Source of the DNA: Natronorubrum sulfidifaciens JCM 14089
Lineage (GTDB): Archaea > Halobacteriota > Halobacteria > Halobacteriales > Natrialbaceae
Direction of reading: 5' to 3'
DNA length: 64,000 bases
Assembly (NCBI RefSeq): GCF_000337735.1
Contig: NZ_AOHX01000025.1
Coordinates: 249,163 to 313,162, forward strand
In this document: positions 33,155-42,179 of the stretch, piece after piece
Layout: every line of letters starts with the position of its first letter
Numbering within the stretch: position 1 is the first letter of the stretch
The notes under the pieces: model-generated
Told to the model about the DNA's origin: nothing
Seen by the model: the letters and a program-made list of their open reading frames with translations, nothing else
The model's database searches: none
Program-made: the position numbers and the translations under genes

Positions 33155-34285
33155 TCACTCTTTGACGATATGCCCGTCGAGGTAGTTTCGCGTCTTGTCG
33201 ATGGTCGATCGAGTCACCTTGAGGAACGTACAGACGCGGTCGCCGTCCTCCCGGCGGTCGTCTTCAATCTCGATCGTGAGTCCCTGCCCCTCGAGGTGCT
33301 CGAGCAAGATGTCGACGGTCTCGTGGCTGGCGCGGACGGTGTGGCGCTCGCCGACGGGTTCGCCCGCGTCGACGGTGTCGATGGTCTCGCGCATCGACAG
33401 TAAGATGGCCTCGCCGAGTTCGTGGGCGCGCTCGCGGGCGACGGCGTCGGATTCGTCCCACTCGATGCTCTGGAACCCTTCCCGAATGAGTCGCCGGAAC
33501 ATGAACGGCTGGCCGTAATCGAACGGCAGCGAGAACGCGTAGGCGAGATCGCCCTGATTCGCGGCCGACGTCGTATACTTCAACTGTGCCGTGCCGTCCG
33601 GCGATTTCATGATGACGCCCTCGCGGTCCTCGGCGTCCAGTTCCTCGATGATGCGACGGATCTCGGCCGCCGCCGCGTCGACCTCGAACTGGCCAAACAG
33701 TCGCGTCTGCGGAACGTCGAACGTGTCGTAGCGCTCGCGCCGGGTCTCGACGGGCAGCGGCTCGCCAGACTCGCGGTCGCGCCAGTCGAACGCTCGAAAC
33801 GCGATCGAGTCGACATCCGGGTAGTCGTGGGCCGTGTAGGGGTTTTCGGGGCCGATCATCTCGCCACAGACCATCGCCTCGGGATACTGCTCGAACAGGG
33901 CCTCGAGGTCGACCAGTCGCTCGAGGATGCGGGTCGTAAACGGGCAGATCATCCCGCTTCGCGAGAACGCGAGGCGCTCGCCATCGAGGCGGACGACGCG
34001 GACGTTGTAGCCGTTTAATTTCTCTTCGACGGCGATTCGATCGCCGGGCTGGTCGGCAAAGCGCTCCGGGACCCCCTCCGAGAGGACGAGCGTTCGTGGC
34101 ACCTTCGGGAAGCCACGGACGACCGTGCCGTCGATCAGGCTGGTGCCGCGCTCGACGCCGCGACGGTAGTCCGGGACGTGGCAGTACGTCCGTCCATCGT
34201 CGGTTCGTTCGACGAGGTGGGACTCGAGGTCCGCGAACGCGTCCCGGCTCATGCCGAGCAATCTGTGGTACTCGGTGTCTGTCAT
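33155..34285 (-). CDS. ATP-dependent RNA ligase, Rnl3 family
   Basis: 376 residues from the ATG at 34283-34285 (MTDTEYHRLLGMSRDAF); 16 upstream in-frame residues look non-coding. Nucleotidyltransferase motifs in order: VEEKLNGYNVRVVR (motif I, adenylated Lys in KLNG) near residue 96, FSRSGMICPFTTR (Ia/III region), MVCGEMIGPENPY, EGVIMKSPDGT (motif IV) and LKYTT (motif V). It fits the archaeal dimeric Rnl3 ligases, which join or circularise RNA. It is divergent to a 148-residue gene and the RNA ligase partner HARP, an association known across archaea. Confidence 0.9.
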   Translation of the reverse strand: MTDTEYHRLLGMSRDAFADLESHLVERTDDGRTYCHVPDYRRGVERGTSLIDGTVVRGFPKVPRTLVLSEGVPERFADQPGDRIAVEEKLNGYNVRVVRLDGERLAFSRSGMICPFTTRILERLVDLEALFEQYPEAMVCGEMIGPENPYTAHDYPDVDSIAFRAFDWRDRESGEPLPVETRRERYDTFDVPQTRLFGQFEVDAAAAEIRRIIEELDAEDREGVIMKSPDGTAQLKYTTSAANQGDLAYAFSLPFDYGQPFMFRRLIREGFQSIEWDESDAVARERAHELGEAILLSMRETIDTVDAGEPVGERHTVRASHETVDILLEHLEGQGLTIEIEDDRREDGDRVCTFLKVTRSTIDKTRNYLDGHIVKE

Positions 34286-34396
34286 CGCCGATATTACGCC
34301 GCGTGGCGGGAAGAAACACAGTCCAACCGTCACACGAACTGATCGAAACGGCTCGAAGCGGAATTCTCATCGGTGTCCGGTCACAAGCTGTCCCGT

Positions 34397-34843
34397 ATGC
34401 GACTCGAACTTCGCGTCTGTCAGCACTGTCTCGAGGGCGACGACGGCCACGGCGGCGAGCAGAAATCGCTCCTCTTGCAGGACATGGTCAACTGCGCCGA
34501 AAAGATCCAAGAGCACAAAGACGTCCTCGACCTCGATGCCGTCCACATCCGACGCGTCCGGGACGACGAGCAGGGGAAACCCGAGGCGCTGCCGGTCGTC
34601 GCGGCGACGATCCAGAACAATCAGATCGTCTTGAACGACACCCAACTCGTCGCGGAGGGCCAAGACGGGAACATGTTGCTGTATGCGAACCCGGACGACA
34701 TCCTGACCGTGCTTGCGGGCAACGTCGACGAGATCAGCAAAGCCGTCCACGAAGACGTCACGGTCGACCTCTCGCCGACTGGAGCGGAGATCATCTCCGA
34801 CGCCGGGCTCGGTGCCGACCCCGAACGCCAACCTTCGAACTGA
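34397..34843 (+). CDS. hypothetical protein between RNA ligase and HARP
   Basis: 148 residues from the ATG at 34397 ([20 protein letters not shown]). N-terminal CQHC pair could bind a metal or be redox-active. The remainder is an alpha/beta mix ([55 protein letters not shown]) without a known catalytic motif. Divergent from the RNA ligase gene and co-oriented with HARP 55 bases downstream, so it may belong to the same RNA-processing module. Family not recognised. Confidence 0.65.
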   Translation: MRLELRVCQHCLEGDDGHGGEQKSLLLQDMVNCAEKIQEHKDVLDLDAVHIRRVRDDEQGKPEALPVVAATIQNNQIVLNDTQLVAEGQDGNMLLYANPDDILTVLAGNVDEISKAVHEDVTVDLSPTGAEIISDAGLGADPERQPSN

Positions 34844-34898
34844 AACGGCTCTCTCAGCACACTCCACTTATTTGTCCGCTCGAGTCGAACACACTGGT

Positions 34899-35573
34899 AT
34901 GTCCACCGAGGCGTTCAAACAGCGGTTCGTCCTCGACACGTCGCTTTTTCTCACCGAGGACATTCGCCAGCCAGACGAGTCACTGCAAGCGGCCGTCTGT
35001 CGATTGCTCGAGTTGATCGCCAACGCACGCCTCAACCTCGGCATCTCCTGTTATATGCCGCCGACGATCCACGACGAACTCACGACGATGCTCGAGGCCC
35101 GCGACGTCGACGACGAGGTGTACTCGAAGCTGAACACGTGGGTGATCCGCAAACATCCCGACCGGTATGCAGTGTCGATCCCCGCAAACGTCGTCTACAG
35201 CTTCGTCGACGAGATGAGCAACCGCGTCGACCGCGGCCTGCGCGTCTCCGAGCAGGCCGTCCGGAAGGCAGAACAGACCGAAGGCGACCCGCTCGAAGAA
35301 CACGAGCATATGACCGACGTCGACGCCGTCATCTCGAACCTGCGCGATAAGTACCGCTCGGCGATGCGAACCGGCGTGCTCGACTCCCGCGAGGATTTCG
35401 ATCTCTTGATCCTCGCGCGCGAACTCGAGGCCGGCGTCGTCACTGAGGACAAAGGCATCATCGGTTGGACCGAGGACTTCGGCCTGCGCTATATTCGTGG
35501 CCGGGAGTTTCCAGACCTCCTCGAGCAGTATCTCACTGCTGTCGAACCCGACTCCAAGCGGACGATCGACTGA
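34899..35573 (+). CDS. HARP / RNA ligase partner protein (protein-only RNase P homologue)
   Basis: 224 residues from the ATG at 34899. PIN-like metallonuclease of the HARP family: [10 protein letters not shown] (first Asp), a helical insert (residues ~85-150, [20 protein letters not shown]) and the acidic cluster [40 protein letters not shown]. In Aquifex this family is the whole RNase P. In haloarchaea an RNA-based RNase P exists and HARP's role is unclear. It has a TATA-like CTTATTTG about 29 bases before the start, so it can be transcribed alone. Family annotation 'RNA ligase partner' matches the neighbour. Confidence 0.9.
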   Translation: MSTEAFKQRFVLDTSLFLTEDIRQPDESLQAAVCRLLELIANARLNLGISCYMPPTIHDELTTMLEARDVDDEVYSKLNTWVIRKHPDRYAVSIPANVVYSFVDEMSNRVDRGLRVSEQAVRKAEQTEGDPLEEHEHMTDVDAVISNLRDKYRSAMRTGVLDSREDFDLLILARELEAGVVTEDKGIIGWTEDFGLRYIRGREFPDLLEQYLTAVEPDSKRTID

Positions 35574-35586
35574 TCGGCGGGCCGTG

Positions 35587-35605
35587 TCGACCGCAGTCCG
35601 TCTTA
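35587..35605 (-). repeat. truncated stop-codon element, copy F
   Basis: TAAGACGGACTGCGGTCGA begins on the MFS gene's stop codon and matches the head of the palindromic family (TRAKACGGNCTGCKGTC). The gene-end gap is only 29 bases, leaving no room for the distal arm. Confidence 0.4.
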
Positions 35606-36898
35606 CAGACGCGGTGGCGAGGCCCCGTTTCGGTCGCGTCTGACGAGCCAGTACGAACAGAGGAAACCGATGGCGACGGTGCCGGCGAGAATGCCGAAGG
35701 CGATCCGATAGCCGAACTCGGTGTAGGCGACGGTGCCACCGACGGTCTCGCCAGTTCGATAGGCGTCGAGGGCCACCCCCATCACCGTCGGCAGAATCGT
35801 CCCACCGATAAAGCCCGCTGTGTTCACGGTCGCCGTCGCAATGCCGCTTGCGCTGGGGGGATACCGTTCTTTGACGACCGACAGCGAGAGCATCGCCGCG
35901 CCGAACAGAAAGCCACAGGCCAGATAGGCGACAGCGATGACCGCAAGCGGCGGCTGCCCGAAGACCGGAATCGTCGCGAGTGCGACCGCGAACAGCCCGA
36001 TACCGACCGTCATCGGCACCAGCCGCCGCTCGAGTCGGTCCGAGAGCCACCCGATCGTCGGCGGCCCGAGCAAGACCCCAACCGACGCGAGCAGCGTGAA
36101 GTACGACGCCGTCGTCACGTCGAGTTCGTAGACCACGACGATGTAGGGCACGCCCCACATCCCCACGAGCGTCAACATCGCGCCGTTGCCCGCGAAGAAG
36201 ACGATCGACAACAGCCACTGATCGAGATCGCGCGCGAGCGCCCGCAATTGTTCGCCCAGTTCCGCAAGCGTCACCGAGGGCTGTTCGGGAACGCCCGCGA
36301 TCGGCTCGAGGCCCGCAGCGGCCGGTGACTGGCGCGCGAGGACGAAGACCGAGGCAGCGGCGACGAGCCCGACGAGTCCCAGTCCGAAGATCGTCGTCCG
36401 CCAGCCGATCTGCTCGACAGTGACCGCCAGCGGCGTCGTCGCAAGGATCGCACCGAGGCCGGCGACGCTCCCAGTCAGCCCGGTCATCGTCGCGAACTCG
36501 TCGGCGCGATACCAGTTGGCACAAAAGCGTAGGATCGAGACGAAGATGACGCCGCTGCCGAGGCCGATGAGCGCCCGTGCGGCGAACGCAGTGAGATAGC
36601 TGTCGCTCATCGCGAAGCCGACGGCACCGAGGCTCAACACGATGCCGCCGATCGAGCCGACGTAGCGCGGTCCGACCCGATCGGCGAGCACGCCTGTCGG
36701 GATCTGGATCGCGGCATAGATGAGGAAAAACGAGGCATGGAGCGTGCCGAGCTGTGCCGCCGTCGTCCCGAAATCGGTGGTCAGCCGTTCCGACAAGACC
36801 GCCGTCGAGAGCCGATGGAGATTGACGAGCAAGAAGACGGTCACTAACGCACCCCACGCGAGCCACCGTCGTTTAGTGGGATCCGACAGAACGTTCAC
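35603..36898 (-). CDS. MFS transporter
   Basis: 431 residues, twelve hydrophobic segments. The loop 2-3 motif ADRVGPRYVGSIGGIV and its C-half relative WLSDRLERRLVPMTVGIG identify the major facilitator superfamily. A central loop at about residues 200-230 (GLEPIAGVPEQPSVTLAELG) separates the halves. Most like the oxalate/nitrate or anion:cation symporter branches, but the substrate is not readable. Convergent with HARP. Confidence 0.88.
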   Translation of the reverse strand: MNVLSDPTKRRWLAWGALVTVFLLVNLHRLSTAVLSERLTTDFGTTAAQLGTLHASFFLIYAAIQIPTGVLADRVGPRYVGSIGGIVLSLGAVGFAMSDSYLTAFAARALIGLGSGVIFVSILRFCANWYRADEFATMTGLTGSVAGLGAILATTPLAVTVEQIGWRTTIFGLGLVGLVAAASVFVLARQSPAAAGLEPIAGVPEQPSVTLAELGEQLRALARDLDQWLLSIVFFAGNGAMLTLVGMWGVPYIVVVYELDVTTASYFTLLASVGVLLGPPTIGWLSDRLERRLVPMTVGIGLFAVALATIPVFGQPPLAVIAVAYLACGFLFGAAMLSLSVVKERYPPSASGIATATVNTAGFIGGTILPTVMGVALDAYRTGETVGGTVAYTEFGYRIAFGILAGTVAIGFLCSYWLVRRDRNGASPPRL

Positions 36899-37126
36899 GT
36901 GAAGTGTCTTTCACGAGGGACGTGGTAAGCGTTCGGAGACGGGCAAAACGGTCACGGGAATGTGAGTCGGCCGCAGAGACTCGAGGCCGACGGCCCAGTC
37001 TCGGAATCATCGACAGTCAGTATACGGCACATCGCACGACGGTCATGCGATGTGTGGACACGCCGGTTCAGTTGCCACTGTCCAACGCGGTTTCGGGATG
37101 AAAAACGGCCGACACTCGGTCCGGCT

Positions 37127-37393
37127 TCAGATACGGCCGACGTTCTCGACGCCGACGCTTTCGACACCGTCGACGTCTGCGAAGTTCTCTTCGACGGTCT
37201 CCGTCCCACCCGAGCCGTCAGGGACGATTACGGTTGGGTAGAGGGCGATGAGGCCGAACGCAACGTTTTCGCGCTCGACACCGTTGATTTTGGCGCCCTC
37301 TGGAAGTGCGCTCTCGAGGCGCTCCTGAAGCGCATCCAGATCGATCTCGGGGCTGTCCGGCATGACCTTGATTTTGGCAGCGACTTTTCCCAT
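37127..37393 (-). CDS. ef1b: translation elongation factor 1-beta (aEF1B)
   Basis: 88 residues from the ATG at 37391-37393 ([20 protein letters not shown]). Contains the [20 protein letters not shown] core of the nucleotide-exchange domain and the [19 protein letters not shown] ending typical of archaeal EF1-beta. It exchanges GDP for GTP on aEF1A. Follows the zinc protein gene by 12 bases, the order also known from Haloferax. Confidence 0.93.
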   Translation of the reverse strand: MGKVAAKIKVMPDSPEIDLDALQERLESALPEGAKINGVERENVAFGLIALYPTVIVPDGSGGTETVEENFADVDGVESVGVENVGRI

Positions 37394-37405
37394 GTTCAAT
37401 CCTCC

Positions 37406-37585
37406 TTATGGTCCGGTGAAACCGCAGTCGTTGCACTCATAGAGGTTGCTCTGCTTGCGGCATTTGGCACAGCGGTAAATCTGTGCGCCACAGTCGGGAC
37501 ACTTGAACGCAGCAGCGTTCGTGCCTGCGATGTTGATCCCACAGGAGACGCAGGATCGCGTGTTTCGATCGTCCGTCGTACTCAT
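37406..37585 (-). CDS. HVO_2753-type two-zinc-finger micro-protein
   Basis: 59 residues with four CPxCG-like knuckles: CVSCG, CPDCG, CAKC and CNDCG, enough for two zinc ions. This is the small protein family represented by HVO_2753 in Haloferax volcanii, where structure and a role in swarming and biofilm formation have been reported. It lies directly upstream of EF1-beta as in Haloferax. Start ATG at 37583-37585; TATA GGTTAAAAAC at 37607-37616 gives a short leader. Confidence 0.9.
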   Translation of the reverse strand: MSTTDDRNTRSCVSCGINIAGTNAAAFKCPDCGAQIYRCAKCRKQSNLYECNDCGFTGP

Positions 37586-37606
37586 ACCCATCCTTTCCCG
37601 CCCGCC

Positions 37607-37616
37607 GTTTTTAACC
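37607..37616 (-). promoter_or_regulatory. TATA box of the zinc protein-EF1-beta operon
   Basis: Minus-strand GGTTAAAAAC, 22-31 bases before the start codon of the zinc micro-protein. A purine run GGAAAGGA lies in the short leader. Confidence 0.55.
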
Positions 37617-37797
37617 GTTGTCTTTTGTGGGACTCGGGGCGTGTTTTCACAGACAGAGAACGCGCGTCTATATACATGAGGGTGCACGCGGAAGAGGTGT
37701 ACAGAGGTTCGGTGGCGTACCGCCGTTCGAACCTCTGCCTCTGACATTCTGGCTCGGACTGTAACATTCAAACGGCGAGCGGTACTACTGCGAGTGA

Positions 37798-39099
37798 ATG
37801 CGCCTCGACGACTACATCGAGGATCTCGAGCCCGACGAGGAAGCCGAGCGACGGCGCCTCGCAAAGGAAAAATCCTACGCGATCACGGACCACATCGAGA
37901 CGTTCGAACAGCGGTTCGACGACGCGCTCAGTGGCGATACCCTCGTGGGCTCGACGGCACCGTCGATCTTCGTTGGGCGGTCGAACTACCCCGATATTCC
38001 CGTCGGGCTGCTTTCGCCTGTCGGCGACGAGGACGCCGCCGAGGAGTACGTCACTGACGGCGACTGGTACCAGCAGGGCCACGGGATCACCGACGTCCTC
38101 CAGCGTCGGACAGGACTGTTGAACTCGAGCAAGCACGCAAACGTCGACTCGCCGTCGATTGCGAGCCGGCTGGCACCGTCGGTCCACGACACCTGGGACG
38201 GCTTCGTCGGCATCCAGCGCGAGGTCGCCATCGCCGGTCGGCCGGTCGATCTCGAGATCGGGCTCGACGGCAAACCCGACCTCGGCCTCGATGCCGGCAC
38301 GGATGTCGCGACACCTCGTGGTCCCCGTGCCAACGCCCGAAACGCCGAGTTGCGAGAGAACCCCTACGTCCCCAAACCCGTCAAGAAGACACTCGAGGAC
38401 GACGACTGGCAGGCCCAGGGCGCGATGACCTACCTCTATCGCCGCGGCTTCGACGTGTATGAGATCAACACGATCCTCTCGGCGGGCGCACTCGGGGAGA
38501 CGAAACAGCGCCGACTCGTGCCGACGCGGTGGTCGATCACCGCCGTCGACGACACGGTCGGCCAGTTCCTGCGCGGGCGCATCCGCAACGCGTCGAGCAT
38601 CGACGAGGTGCAAGTCTGGGCCAACGAGTACATGGGCAATCGCTACTGGGTCATCCTCGCACCCGGCAACTGGGAGTTCGAACTGGTCGAGATGAAAGCC
38701 CCCGGCAGCATCTGGAACCCGAATCCCCACGACGACGTCTGGCTCCAGAGCGCCAGCGAGGGGTACGAAGGGCGCTCGAGCTACGTCGAGGAGACGGCGG
38801 GGGCCTACTACGCGGCCCGACTGGGCGTGTTGGAGTACCTCGAGTCGATCGGCCGACAGGCCAAATGTCTCGTCTTGCGCGAAGTCTCGGACGACTACTG
38901 GGCCCCCGTCGGCGTCTGGCAGGTCCGTGAAAGCGTCCGCAACGCCTTCGAAGGCCAGTACGGCGAAGCCGAGACGTTCCACGACGCAGTCAGCGAGGTC
39001 GCGACACAGCTCCCGATCACGTACGCGCGTCTCCAGCGCAAATCGGAGCTTGCAGCCGGTCTCCAGTCGAATCTGAGTGCCTTCTCGAGGTCAACGTAA
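37798..39099 (+). CDS. nreA: DNA repair protein NreA
   Basis: 433 residues, full length for archaeal NreA. Seen: [20 protein letters not shown] near residue 50, a [19 protein letters not shown] segment, and [20 protein letters not shown]. The C-terminus [11 protein letters not shown] contains a PIP-box-like Q-x2-L-x2-F, which in Haloferax NreA is linked to PCNA binding and mitomycin C resistance. Divergent from the zinc protein operon. It contributes to repair of bulky or crosslink damage. Confidence 0.92.
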   Translation: MRLDDYIEDLEPDEEAERRRLAKEKSYAITDHIETFEQRFDDALSGDTLVGSTAPSIFVGRSNYPDIPVGLLSPVGDEDAAEEYVTDGDWYQQGHGITDVLQRRTGLLNSSKHANVDSPSIASRLAPSVHDTWDGFVGIQREVAIAGRPVDLEIGLDGKPDLGLDAGTDVATPRGPRANARNAELRENPYVPKPVKKTLEDDDWQAQGAMTYLYRRGFDVYEINTILSAGALGETKQRRLVPTRWSITAVDDTVGQFLRGRIRNASSIDEVQVWANEYMGNRYWVILAPGNWEFELVEMKAPGSIWNPNPHDDVWLQSASEGYEGRSSYVEETAGAYYAARLGVLEYLESIGRQAKCLVLREVSDDYWAPVGVWQVRESVRNAFEGQYGEAETFHDAVSEVATQLPITYARLQRKSELAAGLQSNLSAFSRST

Positions 39100-39172
39100 C
39101 AGTTGGGGCGTCGAACCCACGGCGGCGACTACTGTCCGACAGTATAAGCCGTCCGAACGCGTTTGGGGTCGT

Positions 39173-39352
39173 ATGTCCCTCGCGCTCGTCAGCGCTGAAT
39201 TTCTCACCGCGATCGCGATGATTCTCTTGCTCATCGGCGTCCCGCTGTTCGTCATCGCCATCATCGCCGTCGTCACGGGCTATCTCCAATACGACGCCGA
39301 GCAGTATCTCGAGGACCTCGAGACCGACGCCCCGACACGGGACGACAAGTAG
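39173..39352 (+). CDS. small membrane protein
   Basis: 59 residues: MSLALVSAEFLTAIAMILLL opens a 40-residue hydrophobic stretch able to form one or two membrane helices, followed by an acidic tail (YDAEQYLEDLETDAPTRDDK). A TATA-like AGTATAAGC at 39141-39149 lies about 28 bases before the start. Function unknown; convergent with the AI-2E-type transporter. Confidence 0.65.
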   Translation: MSLALVSAEFLTAIAMILLLIGVPLFVIAIIAVVTGYLQYDAEQYLEDLETDAPTRDDK

Positions 39353-39361
39353 CTCGCACAG

Positions 39362-40477
39362 TCAATCTGCCCGGTCGGACTCCGGGAGTCGTTGCTCGGA
39401 CGCAGGAGTGACGGTCGATGCCGCCGCCGATTGGGGCTCAGAACTGGGGTCGTCCTCGTCGTCCTCGAGCGAGACTCGATTGAAGACGTTGAGGCCGGCT
39501 TTGAATACCGCGAGCAAGACAGGACCGAGGAACAGCCCCATGATCCCGAGCAGGTAGATCCCGCCGATGACGCCGACGATGACGACCGCCGGGTGGAGCC
39601 CGGAGCCGCGGTCGACGAAGATCGCTCGCAGGTAGTTGTCGACCACCGAAAGCACGGCAACCCCATACAACAAGAGCAACGCGGCACTGAACGGATCGTT
39701 TGCGATCACGAGATACCCCACAGCGGGCCCCCAGACGAGCCAAACACCGATCGCCGGAAGGAAGGAGACGACGATCATGATGACCGTCCAGAAAGCAACG
39801 TTCGGCAGCCCGAGCAGGTAGAATCCGAGTCCGCCGAGCACGCCTTCGACGACGGCAACGAGGACGTGGCTGTTGATGACGGCCCACGTGACGACGCTCA
39901 CCTCTTCGAACAGTTCATCCCGGATAGTCGAGTCGATCGGGGCGACCTCGCCGAGCCACTCGACGAACGTCCGGCCATCGATGAGCAGATAGTACAATAG
40001 GAAGAGGAAGACGATCAGCCCGAGCCCCATCTCGACGCTGGTGTTGACCAGCCCGATTACCTCGAGCACGGCGAGTTCGACGGCACCCGACAGCGACGAT
40101 TCGATCTCCGCGAGGACGGCCGTCTCGAGGGCATCGAGTTGATCCGGCTCGAGGCCGAACTCGTCTCTGGCGATGTCGCGAACGGTCTCGACGGCGATCG
40201 TCTCATCGGCGGTATTCAGAAAGGAGAGCAGCGTTTGCAGAATAATGATCGAGAGAACGAGCAAGGGGACGAGAACGGCAGCGATGGCAAACCCCGTCAA
40301 TAGCAGCGCTGCAGGGCGCGGCCCAAGTCGAGGACGCAACCGTTCATAAGCAGGGTACAGTACGAACGCAAGGAGGGCAGCAGCCATCACGTACTGCAAC
40401 AGCGGGGCGATCATCAGGGTCGCGATCACGCCGAGAGCGACGAGGAGGAGGGCGAAAAACGCGGTTCGGACGTCCAT
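39362..40477 (-). CDS. AI-2E family transporter (UPF0118/PerM)
   Basis: 371 residues. Hydrophobic segments cluster as in this family: two at the N-terminus (residues 5-30, 55-80), a soluble cytoplasmic-type domain (90-150), then VFLFLLYYLLIDGRTFVEWL and the conserved GLGFYLLGLPNVAFWTVIMI, FLPAIGVWLVWGPA, and GSGLHPAVVIVGVIGGIYLL (the family's GxxLHP-type motif). Members include AI-2 exporters and Na+/H+ antiporters, so the substrate is open. Confidence 0.88.
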   Translation of the reverse strand: MDVRTAFFALLLVALGVIATLMIAPLLQYVMAAALLAFVLYPAYERLRPRLGPRPAALLLTGFAIAAVLVPLLVLSIIILQTLLSFLNTADETIAVETVRDIARDEFGLEPDQLDALETAVLAEIESSLSGAVELAVLEVIGLVNTSVEMGLGLIVFLFLLYYLLIDGRTFVEWLGEVAPIDSTIRDELFEEVSVVTWAVINSHVLVAVVEGVLGGLGFYLLGLPNVAFWTVIMIVVSFLPAIGVWLVWGPAVGYLVIANDPFSAALLLLYGVAVLSVVDNYLRAIFVDRGSGLHPAVVIVGVIGGIYLLGIMGLFLGPVLLAVFKAGLNVFNRVSLEDDEDDPSSEPQSAAASTVTPASEQRLPESDRAD

Positions 40478-40535
40478 ACGAGACGGTGCGCCGTATCGTA
40501 CGTAAATCTTGACATCTCGACGTTTGGCACAGTCC

Positions 40536-40555
40536 GACGACAGGAAACCGTATCA
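40536..40555 (-). repeat. truncated stop-codon element, copy D
   Basis: TGATACGGTTTCCTGTCGTC begins on the stop codon of the DUF302 gene and matches the head of copy C at 19 of 20 positions. No distal arm is recognised in the rest of the 75-base gap. Confidence 0.5.
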
Positions 40556-41017
40556 GTCCGTTTGTGCAGCCTCGGTCGCCTCGAGTTCCGCGAAGGTCTG
40601 TTCGGTGAGTTCGCCGGTTTCCTCGAGGATGTCGTCCCAGGCGTCGTTGTCCGGGGCCATCCCGAGCAGGCGGGCGATCCGCATGATCGAGACGTGATAG
40701 ACGCGCTGGCGGCCGGGGGCTTCTTCCCAGATGACTATGTTGCAGGGGAAGAGCCCGCCGATCTGTAACGACTGCTCGAGCGCCTTGTTCGCAACGGCGG
40801 GGTTGCAAGCGCCGAGGACGTAGTAGGGGTCGCGGTCGGCGTCGACTTTCTCGTTCAACAGCTCCGATGGGGAGAACTCGACGGGGATGCCGAAGCCGGC
40901 GTCCGTACAGACCTCACGGACGTGTTCGATGGCGTCCTCGTGGTCCATCTCGAGGACGACCTCTTTCTCGCCGTACTCGTCCGGATCGATCGTGGCAGGG
41001 TCAATTGGGAGTGTCAC
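40553..41017 (-). CDS. DUF302 domain protein
   Basis: 154 residues. The DUF302 alpha/beta core shows as AIEHVREVCTDAGFGIPVEF, YYVLGACNPAVANKALEQSL and GGLFPCNIVIWEEAPGRQRV, followed by VSIMRIARLLGMA. Such proteins are small, possibly ligand- or metal-binding, and functionally unassigned. The conserved GACNP and PCN cysteines could be a site. Located 53 bases downstream of the CPBP gene on the same strand. Confidence 0.85.
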   Translation of the reverse strand: MTLPIDPATIDPDEYGEKEVVLEMDHEDAIEHVREVCTDAGFGIPVEFSPSELLNEKVDADRDPYYVLGACNPAVANKALEQSLQIGGLFPCNIVIWEEAPGRQRVYHVSIMRIARLLGMAPDNDAWDDILEETGELTEQTFAELEATEAAQTD

Positions 41018-41070
41018 AGTCGAATCAACGCCCGGACCTTACTAAAATACCGCTCACCCGGACATGGGGG

Positions 41071-41769
41071 CTACAGTGGGATCGGCAGCCACTCGAGTCG
41101 ACTCAGTACTGGCTGCGGATCGAACAGTGGGTCGTGTAACACGAGCCAATCGAGCAAGACGAGTCCGGCCCCGTGGGCGACCACGGAGGGGAGAATCGAG
41201 TTCGACTGGTAGTCGACGGCACCGAACAGGATATCCGTCGGCCCCGACAGCAGGAACTCGATCGGCGGTTTGCCGGCGTGGTGAAACATGTAGACGACGG
41301 GGCTGATGAGCACCGCCTTGAACCCGATCTCTTTGACGCCGACACAGAGCAGGCCGCGGTAGTACGTCTCAGCAGCCACGGCGAGCAAGAACAGCTGGAC
41401 TGCGTGTGGGAGAAACGTTGCGAGCGCACTCGAGGTCGGCCAGATCGGATAGTACGCACGGATCGTCGGCAGCGTCGATCCGATGAGGTAAATCGGCAGG
41501 ACGAACAGGGAGAGTAAGACGGTGTTTCGAACGGCGACGCGGTTGATGTTCCAGCCGATGTGGTTGCCGTGGGTCAGCCCCAGTGCGAGCGGCCCCCCGA
41601 TCAACACTAGCCCGTCGAACACGGCCCGGCGCTCGAGGTCAGGTGGGACGTACTGCATCCACACGAGCGTCAGCACGGCACCGGTGAGTAGCGACTTCTG
41701 GAACCACGACAGGCGATCGAACTGATCACGAACCCAACCGCCGGCGCTGCGTGCTCCCTCTGTCGCCAC
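41071..41769 (-). CDS. CPBP-family intramembrane metalloprotease-like protein
   Basis: 232 residues with six or seven hydrophobic helices. ABI/CPBP motifs are recognisable: VAAETYYRGLLCVG (motif 1, normally EExxxR, here with Ala for the first Glu), VVYMFHHAGKPP (motif 2, FxxxH) and SVVAHGAGLVL (motif 3). The family includes Rce1-type CAAX proteases and bacteriocin-immunity proteins. Loss of the first Glu leaves the second, usually more important, Glu intact. Downstream of the 94-residue gene by six bases, so one operon. Confidence 0.78.
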   Translation of the reverse strand: MATEGARSAGGWVRDQFDRLSWFQKSLLTGAVLTLVWMQYVPPDLERRAVFDGLVLIGGPLALGLTHGNHIGWNINRVAVRNTVLLSLFVLPIYLIGSTLPTIRAYYPIWPTSSALATFLPHAVQLFLLAVAAETYYRGLLCVGVKEIGFKAVLISPVVYMFHHAGKPPIEFLLSGPTDILFGAVDYQSNSILPSVVAHGAGLVLLDWLVLHDPLFDPQPVLSRLEWLPIPL

Positions 41770-41775
41770 GGCTCG

Positions 41776-42060
41776 TTACTCGTCTGCGGTCGGAACTGGT
41801 CCAGTGGCGATGACGTCCCGGACGTGGGTTTCGAACTCCTGATGGCGCTGGAAGTACGTCTCGCCGATCTCCTCGAGGATGCTCGACAGCGACTGTGGCC
41901 CGTCGGGCGTCCGAATCTCGCTGTCGCCCTCAAGGCGGTCGACTTCGCTCTTTTCTTTTGGCCACGTCAACCGCGACGTGACGCGGGCGAGGGGGGCACC
42001 CTCGACGGGGGTCTGGTCTCCGAGCGTCACAGCCGGCTCCTCGTCGTCCTCGTCGCTCAT
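41776..42060 (-). CDS. small acidic haloarchaeal protein (DUF5789-like)
   Basis: 94 residues from the ATG at 42058-42060 (MSDEDDEEPAVTLGDQTPVE). Pattern: TPVEGAPLARVTSRLTWPKE, a GD-containing TPDGPQSLSSILEEIGETYF stretch and a helical HQEFETHVRDVIATG ending. This reminds me of DUF5789-type proteins, but I am not certain. First in a two-gene unit with the CPBP protein; divergent from the gene at 42180. Confidence 0.6.
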   Translation of the reverse strand: MSDEDDEEPAVTLGDQTPVEGAPLARVTSRLTWPKEKSEVDRLEGDSEIRTPDGPQSLSSILEEIGETYFQRHQEFETHVRDVIATGPVPTADE

Positions 42061-42179
42061 ATGCCTTCGTTTGCGAGCGCGTCGATTCAAGCTTTCGTTT
42101 CCGGGGGTCGTCGATACCTCTCTATCCTTCGAAATGTGTCTGACGTACCGTTTTGTGACGGGACGTACAATCACCGTGC

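Noticed and set aside
34980-36866. 628-residue open frame on the minus strand
   Set aside because: Runs through HARP antisense and the MFS gene out of frame; extremely Arg-rich and without domains.
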